Below, piece by piece: positions 1-7,068 of a DNA stretch of 26,495 bases (positions within the stretch are counted from its first letter, which is position 1; every line of letters begins with the position of its first letter). The stretch spans positions 1 to 26,495 of the forward strand of contig JBCCYF010000056.1 of NCBI GenBank assembly GCA_039190275.1, written 5' to 3'. Both the position numbers and the translations under genes were made by a program. Under the pieces are notes generated by a model. That model did no database searches and was not told the DNA's origin. It saw only the letters and a list, made by a program, of their open reading frames with translations. The stretch comes from Halovulum sp039190275. Lineage in GTDB: Bacteria > Pseudomonadota > Alphaproteobacteria > Rhodobacterales > Rhodobacteraceae.

Positions 1-144
1 AACAGTGCCCCAAGCCCCTTCTGTGATCAGTGTCTGGAAGGGGGCATCGAAGTCGGTCTTGGCGGCTTCGGCGCGGTCGACATGCGCGTCACCAAGGACG
101 ACACGCCGCACGGACATCCCTGCATTCAGTCGTTGCTCCAGCAT
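1..144 (-). CDS. pcaC: 4-carboxymuconolactone decarboxylase (PcaC-like), N-terminal part, cut by window edge
   Basis: Forty-eight codons are visible on the minus strand, beginning at the ATG at 144 and running off the window at position 1. The peptide begins MLEQRLNAGMSVRRVVLGDA and continues with a D-x-A-P-F-Q segment and ITEGAWGTV. This is the typical N-terminus of carboxymuconolactone decarboxylase, which in the protocatechuate branch of the beta-ketoadipate pathway decarboxylates 4-carboxymuconolactone to the enol-lactone. A TGAGGG ribosome-binding sequence precedes the ATG. A PcaQ-like LysR remnant lies divergently upstream, which matches the usual divergence of pcaQ from the pca genes in alphaproteobacteria. 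The AhpD-like catalytic residues lie outside the window, so the identification rests on the N-terminus and context only. Confidence 0.8.
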   Translation of the reverse strand, partial: MLEQRLNAGMSVRRVVLGDAHVDRAEAAKTDFDAPFQTLITEGAWGTV

Positions 145-241
145 GGCAAACCCTCAGTCAAAGACCTGTTCAGAGCGTTAATATATTGTATCCTGGGTTT
201 TGAATATTGATGAATTGAGGGGAAAATATTACTTGGACATT

Positions 242-460
242 ATGAATTGGGATGTCCATCTGCAACTCAGACACGTCCCTACGTTTCTCGAAATCGCGCG
301 CGTGGAGAGCGTGTCGATGTCGGCGGACCGCCTGGGCATTACACAGCCGGCCGTGTCTAGAATCCTAAAAGAGCTCGAAGAGATGCTGGGGACGCAGCTC
401 TTTGACCGGGTCGGACGTGGCATCCGCTTAAATGAAGCAGCTCGAGGCGGATCAGATTAG
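242..460 (+). pseudogene. Truncated LysR-type regulator (PcaQ-like), helix-turn-helix domain only
   Basis: The reading frame holds only a LysR winged helix-turn-helix, with LRHVPTFLEIARVESVS, then ITQPAVSRILKELEEMLGTQ, then LFDRVGRGIRLNEA, and then hits a stop. Full LysR proteins are about 300 residues, while this one is 72 from the ATG at 242. A TTG at 200 is in frame but less likely as the start. The wording is closest to PcaQ, which activates protocatechuate genes with beta-carboxymuconate as inducer. The effector domain is absent, and I could not recognise its continuation in any frame downstream, which points to a deletion rather than a single frameshift. It lies divergent to the pcaC-like gene, so it is probably the relic of that operon's activator. 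A functional copy might exist elsewhere in the genome. Confidence 0.75.
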
Positions 461-615
461 ATGGCCTGGTCGCTTGGTAGCGGCTGAATGCGGTGCAGTG
501 TCTAGCCCCCAGTCTCTGGGCCACTGATTTGCGTTTTCTGTAATAGGGTTCAGGAACCGGTGGCCGCATGTTGAGCGCAGATGACTGCATTCCTTGGCCA
601 GAGGAGACCTGCCGA

Positions 616-1005
616 TTAGGGTCCGAGTATTGATTTTACAGAACCTGCAGGGCTGAAAGACCAATCAACGGGATTATTCTCCATAAGGAACATGATCGAA
701 TTCTTGGCATCGAAGCCGATTGTGTCGAGACGCCTGCGAACATCTTTGAAAAGATGCTCCTTCTGCGTGTCGGTTCTTCCTTCGAGAAGGGCAATCTCGA
801 TCACTATGGTTGCTTGTGGATCACGATCCCCAAGGAACGTTGGATGCAGCAACATGTCACCCTTATGGTATCGCACCACCAGGCAAAAGTGGTCGTCCGG
901 ATTTACTCCGCATGTATCAACCAAGCTTTCGTGCAGTTCTTCATTAATCGCTTGGCAGATTTCAACGGAAAGATCTTGGGGTACATGTAGTTTATTGAAC
1001 GGCAA
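616..1005 (-). CDS. Tautomerase-family protein, probable TTG start exposing Pro-1
   Basis: The product matches the Tautomerase_2 group of the 4-oxalocrotonate tautomerase/MIF superfamily. It has CGVNPDDHFCLVVRYHKGD, then HPTFLGDRDPQATIVIEIAL, then EGRTDTQKEHLFKDV, and ends with a PVDWSFSPAG segment. These enzymes use the amino-terminal proline as catalytic base. An upstream in-frame ATG at 1044 would bury that proline. Starting at the TTG at 1005 gives fMet-Pro-Phe-Asn, so removal of the Met would leave Pro-1 free. A GGAGA Shine-Dalgarno sits eight bases before this TTG, and the resulting 129 residues fit the family. Substrate is unknown. The gene stands alone between decayed sequences, though the nearby pcaC gene hints at aromatic metabolism. 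Confidence 0.8.
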   Translation of the reverse strand: MPFNKLHVPQDLSVEICQAINEELHESLVDTCGVNPDDHFCLVVRYHKGDMLLHPTFLGDRDPQATIVIEIALLEGRTDTQKEHLFKDVRRRLDTIGFDAKNSIMFLMENNPVDWSFSPAGSVKSILGP

Positions 1006-1319
1006 TACTTTTGTCTCCGTGCTTGGTTGCCATCGCCCTATCATAACCTTTCAAACCTGTCAGCTACGCGAACCGGACCTTGGGCAGACAAGCTTCAACG
1101 CCCGCTTTGTCCCGCATTGGCGACGACCGCTTAGAGCCCATACTTCCAAATCCTGCGCTGAGTTCGAAGGTCCGCTTCCATGTGGCTGCGTGTTGACCGG
1201 CCAAAAAACTCTCTGTAAGAGCACTTTCAACAGTGGAGTGCCCTGCCAGTGATCAAATAATTCCCAACTCATCCAGAAGCCTAGTGGCTTGTAGGGAAAT
1301 TATTTATCAGGAGCATCTC
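1006..1319. other. 314-bp gap with no recognisable gene
   Basis: The stretch between the tautomerase and the DHFR-like gene holds open frames on both strands, including about 70 codons on the minus strand at 1060-1272. None has a recognisable domain, a good ribosome-binding site or convincing codon use. I see no RNA gene. A ribosome-binding sequence (CAGGAG) for the next gene lies at its right end, just before 1320. The stretch may be remnant coding DNA, as expected beside the truncated LysR gene, but I cannot identify a parent. Confidence 0.5.
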
Positions 1320-1847
1320 ATGCATCCCATCATTTATGACGTTGCCGTCTCGCTGGACGGCTTTATCTCCGGCTTCTCTGGAGACATATCGAAATTCGCC
1401 CATGAAGGGCCTGTGGTAGACGACTACTTAAAGCGCCTTGAGACCTACAAAACGGCAGTTATGGGCCGAAACACCTACGAGTTCGGATATGGTTTTGGTC
1501 TTGAGCCCGGTCAAAACCCCTATCCACATATAAGGACAGTCGTTTTCTCCGACACTTTGGAGTTACCTGAACAGGCTGAAATCTCAGTTCTTCGCCGTCC
1601 TACACCTGAGGAGGTTTTGACATTGGCGCGCAACGCAAGCGGCCCCGTGTATCTTTGCGGGGGTGGCGATTTCGCAGGGTGGATGCTGGACCAAGGTTTG
1701 ATCGACCGGCTGATCCTCAAGCGCGCACCGTGTGTCCTAGGGAGCGGCACACCTCTCTTTGGCGCGTGCGCTCGGCCAATCAGCATGTCTAGGATCAGGA
1801 CTGAGACATATGAGAATGGGTATCTTCTGGAAGAGTTCGAAGCCTGA
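1320..1847 (+). CDS. Dihydrofolate-reductase-like protein (RibD C-terminal domain family)
   Basis: The 175-residue product starts MHPIIYDVAVSLDGFISGFS. It contains KTAVMGRNTYEFGYGFGLEPG, and later PVYLCGGGDFAGWMLDQG with LIDRLILKRAPCVLGSGTPLF. This is the signature of the RibD_C/YwjB/YyaP group, which has the dihydrofolate-reductase fold and a probable NADPH site around the CGGGD turn. The reaction is unknown for most members, and they are usually annotated only as dihydrofolate reductase family. The start at 1320 is chosen because GGAG lies seven bases upstream and the family-like sequence begins exactly there. Longer in-frame extensions to 1233 look non-coding. The gene appears to be a single transcription unit with no partner nearby. 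Confidence 0.85.
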   Translation: MHPIIYDVAVSLDGFISGFSGDISKFAHEGPVVDDYLKRLETYKTAVMGRNTYEFGYGFGLEPGQNPYPHIRTVVFSDTLELPEQAEISVLRRPTPEEVLTLARNASGPVYLCGGGDFAGWMLDQGLIDRLILKRAPCVLGSGTPLFGACARPISMSRIRTETYENGYLLEEFEA

Positions 1848-2101
1848 TCGAACTTAAGAAACGGACAGTCGTTCATCAGGTGCGACTGTCCCCTTCGTCC
1901 CGAGTGCAGCGAATGTCAGCCAAGCGGACTGCAACCGCAGCGCCGTGGGCAGGTGGTGAATGTCCGGTATAGGCCGATGGGAACAAACCAGTTTCTTACA
2001 CTTCTTGCCGCATGGCGTATGAGCGAGCATCAACGCAGTTAAAGATAGTCGCATCTTCGCGATGCCGAGGATTGCACGGACGAGAGCTCCAGCGACTGCC
2101 C
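1848..2101. other. 254-bp gap with no recognisable gene
   Basis: Between the DHFR-like gene and the small hypothetical gene (which ends at 2102 on the minus strand) I find no supported gene, no RNA gene and no clear terminator. A 66-codon minus-strand frame at 1854-2054 lacks any recognisable domain and is treated as noise. Confidence 0.45.
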
Positions 2102-2422
2102 TTAGGACAAGACGCTCAATCGCTTCTCAATCAGCGCCTTCATTCGAGGCATCAGTTCAGACATCCACGCAGCTTTTCGATTTCCGTGGATCGAGAGCCA
2201 CAGACGCGGCACCCGATGTTCGGCTTCACCTGGCCACCAAGTGACCTCCACAATACCGGGCACTGTGGGACGTTTGAAATGCCAGTGCGTAGAACCGGGA
2301 TACTTTTTCAATGACGTCTTCATTTGAAGCTCAAGACCCTCGCCCCTGCAGACATTGTGCACCACCGCCGCAACGGTGCTGTTACCCCGTCTTTTTGAAA
2401 GCGCAATTTCGTATTCGACCAT
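2102..2422 (-). CDS. Conserved hypothetical protein, about 106 residues
   Basis: The product begins MVEYEIALSKRRGNSTVAAV. Its core reads SLKKYPGSTHWHFKRP, then GIVEVTWWPGEAEHRV, then LWLSIHGNRKAAW, and the C-terminus is basic and helical (MPRMKALIEKRLSVL). I have a general memory of small uncharacterised proteins with a YPGSTHWH...LW.S.H.NR pattern but cannot name a family or function. There is no signal peptide or membrane segment. The ATG at 2422 is preferred because GGAG lies eight bases before it. A GTG at 2476 overlapping the stop of the upstream glxA-like gene is an alternative that would add 18 arginine-rich residues. The 50-bp spacing suggests co-transcription with the upstream regulator. 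Confidence 0.6.
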   Translation of the reverse strand: MVEYEIALSKRRGNSTVAAVVHNVCRGEGLELQMKTSLKKYPGSTHWHFKRPTVPGIVEVTWWPGEAEHRVPRLWLSIHGNRKAAWMSELMPRMKALIEKRLSVLS

Positions 2423-2472
2423 GTCTCTACTCCGACTGCCGCCCCGCAATGCAAACCACCGCCGCCACTGCG

Positions 2473-3477
2473 TCACAACACCTGAAAGTTGCGCCGATAT
2501 TCGCTTGGCGACACATTCAACGTCCGCAGGAACGCGCGGCGCATGCGATCTTCATCCTTGAAACCGCAGGCCAACGCGATCTCTTTCACGCTCTTGGGTG
2601 TGCTTTCCAGAAAGTCCTGCGCGCTTTCAATGCGCATCGCTTCGACAGCCTTGGCAGGCGTTTTTCCCATCGTGTTGGTATAGGTTCGGGCAAAGTTCCG
2701 CGCGCTCATGCCAACCTGCTCCGCCAGCGTTTCGACGGTCAACGTCGACGCGATATTGTCCGCAACCCACGAGTGCAGCCCTTCGAACCGCCCGGTCCGG
2801 TCCGTCAGTTGGCGCCCTAAGGAGGGGCTGTACTGCGATTGACCACCCGAGCGGACCATTAGCGCAACCATGGACCGGGCCATCTCCAACGCGGATTGGC
2901 GGCCAAGGTCTTCTGAGGTGATCGCAAGTGCCATGTCGATGCCGGCCGTGATCCCGGCAGATGTCCATATGTTTCCATCCTTGATGAAAATGGGGTCAAG
3001 CTCGACCCGCACCTTTGGAAACTCTTCGGCAAGCATTTTGCAGTCATCCCAATGGGTCACGGCCCGCCGCCCATCTAGCAAACCTGCCGCCCCCAAAACC
3101 AGGGCGCCGGAACATACCGAACAGACGCGCGCCGCGTTCTCCGCCAATGCCTGAACCGCCTTCACCAGAACAGGATTTCGCATGCCGGGAATGGCACCAT
3201 CCCCACCAACGACCACCAACGTGTGGATGTCACGCTTTGACACCTCGGACACCGACAAGGTTGGGATCGAAACAACAGTGTTCGTCGGTGTCATGTCTCC
3301 GCCAACAGACACAACCGCGCATTCGTACCCGTTGTCCCGGGTTTTGGGATCCAGCGCATGGGAAAAGACCTGCAAAGGACCAACAAGGTCCAGCAGAACG
3401 ATATCGGGATAGACCAAAAAGACGGCCAGTCTTTTGCCGCGTTTCATGGTGCGCAGTTTGGCAGTTTTTGATGCCAT
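2473..3477 (-). CDS. GlxA-family transcriptional regulator (DJ-1/PfpI domain plus AraC HTH)
   Basis: A 334-residue two-domain protein. Residues about 15-200 form a DJ-1/PfpI-like class I amidotransferase domain, with VFLVYPDIVLLDLVGPLQVF, the nucleophile-elbow segment ARVCSVCSGALVLGAAGLLDG, and TSAGITAGIDMAL. Residues about 230-334 form two AraC helix-turn-helices (LTVETLAEQVGMSARNFART and SVKEIALACGFKDEDRMRRA). This architecture is the GlxA group, to which regulators of glycine betaine and arginine metabolism belong. The ligand here cannot be told. The gene is divergent from the DUF1272 gene across about 60 bp and may be followed in the same transcript by the small hypothetical gene. The start at 3477 is an ATG with only a weak ribosome-binding site, and an ATG ten codons inside is possible. 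Confidence 0.92.
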   Translation of the reverse strand: MASKTAKLRTMKRGKRLAVFLVYPDIVLLDLVGPLQVFSHALDPKTRDNGYECAVVSVGGDMTPTNTVVSIPTLSVSEVSKRDIHTLVVVGGDGAIPGMRNPVLVKAVQALAENAARVCSVCSGALVLGAAGLLDGRRAVTHWDDCKMLAEEFPKVRVELDPIFIKDGNIWTSAGITAGIDMALAITSEDLGRQSALEMARSMVALMVRSGGQSQYSPSLGRQLTDRTGRFEGLHSWVADNIASTLTVETLAEQVGMSARNFARTYTNTMGKTPAKAVEAMRIESAQDFLESTPKSVKEIALACGFKDEDRMRRAFLRTLNVSPSEYRRNFQVL

Positions 3478-3539
3478 ATTGTCATTTCTGCCAGATCGTA
3501 GATGCGTAGTCTAGGCGCGGATGTACCGGAGGGAACGAC

Positions 3540-3794
3540 ATGCTGAAATTGAAACCGAACTGCGAATGCTGCGACAAGGACCTGCCACCGGCGTCGACCG
3601 AGGCGCGCATTTGTTCTTTTGAATGCACCTTCTGCGCGGATTGCGTGTCCGAGCGGTTCGACAACACCTGTCCCAACTGTGGCGGCAACTTTGTGCCCCG
3701 CCCGGTTCGGCCCATGGGAAAGCTTGCAAACAACCCCGCGTCTTCACAGCGCTTTACCAAGGCGCACGCAGCATGCGCCCAACTTGTGGCGTGA
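3540..3794 (+). CDS. DUF1272 small cysteine-rich zinc-binding protein
   Basis: An 84-residue protein starting MLKLKPNCECCDKDLPPAST, with cysteines at about 8, 10, 11, 25, 29, 32, 35, 44 and 47. The spacings (CSFECTFCADC and CPNCGG) indicate a zinc-ribbon-like fold. This matches DUF1272, a family of unknown function often found next to transcription regulators and small enzymes in proteobacteria. A strong GGAGGG ribosome-binding site precedes the ATG. The next gene, a phosphatase-like protein, starts 18 bp downstream, so the two are probably co-transcribed. The divergent glxA-like gene may control this pair. Confidence 0.9.
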   Translation: MLKLKPNCECCDKDLPPASTEARICSFECTFCADCVSERFDNTCPNCGGNFVPRPVRPMGKLANNPASSQRFTKAHAACAQLVA

Positions 3795-3812
3795 AAAGAA
3801 AGGGATGCCGAG

Positions 3813-4295
3813 ATGACTGAGCTGGACCACATCTTCAAGTGGCGTCGCATTAACGCGCGCCTGACCACATCCGGGCAACCAGATGTCGATCAGCTGGCCG
3901 ACATTCGCAAGCTGGGCGTGACACATGTCATCAACCTTGGCCTTGGCGAAGGTGAGGGAGCGCTGGAAGGCGAAGCAGATCATGTTGCCGCACTTGGCAT
4001 GACCTACATTCACATACCCGTCGATTTTGAGAACCCAACAGACCGGAATTTCGAGGATTTCCAAGACGCGATGGCGGACATTCAAGACACGAAGGTGCAT
4101 GTGCACTGCATCTACAACGCACGGGTCAGCGCCTTCATCTACCGTTTTGCCAAGACCAATGCCGAGATCGGAGAAGATGCGGCCAGTGCCAACATGGACA
4201 GCATTTGGCGGCCAGGCGATGACTGGGCAGACTTTATTGACAACCCCAATGCAAAGGGGGTTCCAAATAGGTACGCTGGTGAGGACTACGAGTGA
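3813..4295 (+). CDS. Protein tyrosine phosphatase-like protein with atypical active-site loop
   Basis: A 160-residue protein. The N-terminal part has RRINARLTTSGQPDVDQLAD and LGVTHVINLGLGEGEGALEGE, as in the DUF442/beta-lactamase-hydrolase-like branch of the tyrosine-phosphatase superfamily. The catalytic-loop region reads VHVHCIYNARVSAFIYRFA at about residues 93-111. It keeps the His-Cys pair and an Arg, but has Asn where related proteins have Gly, and Cys and Arg are separated by four residues rather than the classic five. Activity is therefore uncertain. The HC-x-x-N-x-R-V-S-A-F pattern recurs in a conserved bacterial family, so it is not decay. It follows the DUF1272 gene in the same direction. 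No terminator is obvious downstream. Confidence 0.82.
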   Translation: MTELDHIFKWRRINARLTTSGQPDVDQLADIRKLGVTHVINLGLGEGEGALEGEADHVAALGMTYIHIPVDFENPTDRNFEDFQDAMADIQDTKVHVHCIYNARVSAFIYRFAKTNAEIGEDAASANMDSIWRPGDDWADFIDNPNAKGVPNRYAGEDYE

Positions 4296-4506
4296 ATGGC
4301 GGCTCCGGGCCGAAACTGAGTGAGTAGGGTTGCGCGGCGCAATACATGCCGGAATTAATGACGTAACGCACAATCCAACTTATGTTAATTTGCTGCTCCC
4401 TTATTGCCCGGTGTTGGTCGGGGACTTGCTAAATTGGATGTCAGCAGAAGAGGACAGGAATTAAACGTACCTAGACGCCGGTCGACCTGGGATGCCGTCG
4501 TTCGGT

Positions 4507-6117
4507 CTAATTGCCGCTCTCACCGGTCAGACGCGCCTCGGATAACTCGGCTTCATCCCAGAACCCGACTATGAGGCCTTTTGCGAGTTCACCGCCTTTT
4601 CGCCCTGTTATGCGCTCGTCCGAAACTGTGACCCGGTTGTGGTGTCGTCGCGCCCATTCCCTCATCATTGCCGCACACCGCTGACCTTCCGCCTCATACG
4701 CTGGGTCACCGCCCAGATCCGTCAGTTCATCAGGATCACGTTCGAGATCGTACAGCATCGGGCGGAACCCTTCCGCGTGAATGTACTTCCAACGACCATC
4801 GAAGATCATCACAAGGCGACAATCTCCAACAGGTTGGTCGAGAATTTGACGCGCACGCCGCATGGAGTAGTCGTATTCGCTAACAACGAACTCCCGCCAT
4901 TCGGTCTTTGCCCCATGCATTAAGGGCAGAAGCGATCTGCCTTCCAAAATGTGCGGGCGAGGCTTGCCACCAAACCAATCAACGAACGTGGGTACGAGGT
5001 CGATGGATTCGACGAGGTCTTCCAGCAAACTGCCCCGCGTAGCATCTGCGGCAGGCGACGGGTCGACGATGATCATCGGGACGCGGGCGGACTGATCGTG
5101 AAACAATTCTTTCTCGCCCAGCCAGTGATCACCAAGATAATCGCCGTGATCAGAGGTGAAAACGATCAGAGTATCTTTGGTAATGTCGCGCGCATCCATC
5201 CAAGCCATCAGTCGGCCGATCTGATCATCAATTTGTGCGATAAGCCCCATGTAGGCGGGGATGACCCGCGCGCGCACTTCTTCACGGGTGAAGACCTTCG
5301 AAAACCGATGCTCAAAACAGGCCGCAAGAACGGGATGCGCATTCTGACGTTCTTTCTTTGAACGGACAGGCGGAATGACATTCTCGGCACCGTACCTATC
5401 GTGATATGGTGCGGGGACGATGTAGGGCCAGTGCGGCTTGATATAGCTGAGATGCAAACACCATGGCTGGTCTCCTGCGTCATCGATGAATTCTATCGCG
5501 CGGGTCGTCGAGTAGGGCGTTTCGGAGTCCTCTTCAGCAATCCGCGCCGGCTTGTCGGCATTCTCATAAAGCCAGCCAGAGAGAACTTTGCCGTCTGCGT
5601 CCTCCGCCGCGTTCGCATAGTCCTCCCAAGGGTTTTCGACATCGTAGCCTTTCGTCCGCAGGTAGTCGTTGTAGTGGCTTGGAGCCTTACCACCGGTCGG
5701 ATGAAGCCCGTCGAGCCTATCCCAGACCTCGAAACCGCATTCGGCGATCCGACTGCCCTTTGGCGATTGCGGGTCGATACCAAGGCGTTTCATGCCTTCG
5801 ATGTCGGCCGACATGTGAGTCTTTCCGCACAGCGCCGTCCTGACACCCAACGGCTCGAGGTGATCTCCCAAAGTCATCTCGCCTACCCGCAATGGGAAGT
5901 TGTTCCAACTACTACCGTGAGACCGAACATAGCGCCCGGTGTACGTGCTCATTCGGCTCGGCCCACATATCGGCGACTGTACATAAGCACGGTCGAATCG
6001 CACACCGCGCGCCGCCAATGCATCGATATTCGGTGTCTTGAGGAATGGATGACCGGCGCAGCCCAGGTAGTCATAGCGAAGCTGGTCACACATGATGAAC
6101 AGGACGTTCTTGGCCAT
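4507..6117 (-). CDS. Type I (formylglycine) sulfatase or phosphonate-monoester-hydrolase-like enzyme, last gene of the sulfatase operon
   Basis: A 536-residue member of the alkaline phosphatase/sulfatase superfamily. The N-terminus KNVLFIMCDQLRYDYLGC supplies the first metal-binding Asp. SPICGPSRMSTYTGR carries the C-x-P-x-R formylglycine motif with the Cys at residue 51. FTSDHGDYLGDH at about 321-332 gives the Asp-His metal pair, followed by GEKELFHDQSARVP. That last segment and the CGPSR wording resemble phosphonate monoester hydrolases as much as arylsulfatases, so the substrate could be a sulfate or a phosphonate/phosphate ester. No signal peptide is visible, so it should be cytoplasmic. 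The ATG at 6117 follows GGGGA, and a TTG one codon earlier is less likely. FGE lies just upstream, separated by only nine bases, which fits direct activation of this enzyme. Confidence 0.9.
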   Translation of the reverse strand: MAKNVLFIMCDQLRYDYLGCAGHPFLKTPNIDALAARGVRFDRAYVQSPICGPSRMSTYTGRYVRSHGSSWNNFPLRVGEMTLGDHLEPLGVRTALCGKTHMSADIEGMKRLGIDPQSPKGSRIAECGFEVWDRLDGLHPTGGKAPSHYNDYLRTKGYDVENPWEDYANAAEDADGKVLSGWLYENADKPARIAEEDSETPYSTTRAIEFIDDAGDQPWCLHLSYIKPHWPYIVPAPYHDRYGAENVIPPVRSKKERQNAHPVLAACFEHRFSKVFTREEVRARVIPAYMGLIAQIDDQIGRLMAWMDARDITKDTLIVFTSDHGDYLGDHWLGEKELFHDQSARVPMIIVDPSPAADATRGSLLEDLVESIDLVPTFVDWFGGKPRPHILEGRSLLPLMHGAKTEWREFVVSEYDYSMRRARQILDQPVGDCRLVMIFDGRWKYIHAEGFRPMLYDLERDPDELTDLGGDPAYEAEGQRCAAMMREWARRHHNRVTVSDERITGRKGGELAKGLIVGFWDEAELSEARLTGESGN

Positions 6118-6126
6118 CAAAATCCC

Positions 6127-7068
6127 CTATTTATCCCAGACCACACGGAACCCGTGGTGGGTTGTGGTACTGTCCGGCGATGTTCCTGACCGCGCTGCAA
6201 TCCGGTAGCGAAAACAATAGCTTCTGTGGCATAGAAAAGATCCACCCTTGGACACTTTGTATCCACGCATCGCGCGCAGACGCTCTTTCACCGTTTTCTT
6301 GAGCGACTTGATCCTGTAGGCATCAGCCGTCCATTCCCAGACATTGCCGACCATGTTGTAGAGCCCATATTCGTTGGCCTCAAAGGACTTTGCGGGCGCT
6401 GTCGTCATGAAGCCATCGCGCCCGGTATTTGTTTCCGGGAACTGCCCCTGCCATATGTTGCAAGGCACAAACTCCACATCGTCCGGCTCGGCGATGCCCC
6501 ATGGAAAGGGAACATCACCCCTCCCTCCGCGGGCCGCATGTTCCCATTCCGCCTCTGTGGGAAGTCTCCCACCAGCCCAATCCGAATAAGCACGAGCGTC
6601 GTTCCAGGATATATGGACAGCAGGATGGTCTTCTTTGCAGTCTTCCTCTGTACCGGGTCCATTGGGCGCAAACCATGACGCGCCATCCACTCGACGCCAC
6701 CATTCGACATCGACGACACCCTCGGTTGCACCAATATGGGCAGGCACTTGCGCCCAAAAGACAAAGGACCATCCGAAGCGTTCGGCTTCCGTCAGATATC
6801 CCGTCGCCTCGATGAAGCTGCGGAACTGGATGTTTGTGATTGTCGTCGGCGAGATACGGAACGGCTTGACCTTGACTCTGCGCAGGGGGCCTTCGCCATC
6901 ATCGGGTATACCCGGGTTTGACGTACCAACTATCGCCATCCCACCGGGGATGTCGCGGGCATCGCAATCCATCGGCCCATTTCCAATGACCGCTGGTGCA
7001 CCTTTCGGACCCTCCCACGCACCGCGAGCAGGCGTGCAGCAGGATGTCTTGCTCACCAGACCAGTCAT
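6127..7068 (-). CDS. Formylglycine-generating enzyme (sulfatase-modifying factor)
   Basis: A 313-residue FGE-sulfatase domain protein. It oxidises the Cys of C-x-P-x-R in type I sulfatases to formylglycine, using oxygen and copper. The N-terminus has a CCTPARG segment. Middle motifs include ISPTTITNIQFRSFIEATGY, HISWNDARAYSDWAGGRLPT with EAEWEHAARGG, and YGLYNMVGNVWEWT. The active-site motif GGSFLCHRSYCFRYR carries the paired Cys 280 and Cys 285, equivalent to Cys336 and Cys341 of human SUMF1, so this is a true FGE and not one of the many paralogues lacking the cysteines. No signal peptide is seen, so it is cytoplasmic like its three sulfatase clients. The start overlaps the upstream dehydrogenase stop by four bases (ATGA), indicating translational coupling. 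Confidence 0.96.
   Translation of the reverse strand: MTGLVSKTSCCTPARGAWEGPKGAPAVIGNGPMDCDARDIPGGMAIVGTSNPGIPDDGEGPLRRVKVKPFRISPTTITNIQFRSFIEATGYLTEAERFGWSFVFWAQVPAHIGATEGVVDVEWWRRVDGASWFAPNGPGTEEDCKEDHPAVHISWNDARAYSDWAGGRLPTEAEWEHAARGGRGDVPFPWGIAEPDDVEFVPCNIWQGQFPETNTGRDGFMTTAPAKSFEANEYGLYNMVGNVWEWTADAYRIKSLKKTVKERLRAMRGYKVSKGGSFLCHRSYCFRYRIAARSGTSPDSTTTHHGFRVVWDK

Noticed and set aside
692..1252. 186-codon open frame on the plus strand
   Set aside because: It overlaps the tautomerase gene in antisense and has Ser/Arg-rich, low-quality coding character.
5401..6189. 262-codon open frame on the plus strand
   Set aside because: It is antisense to the CGPSR sulfatase and the end of FGE. The opposite strand has convincing catalytic motifs.
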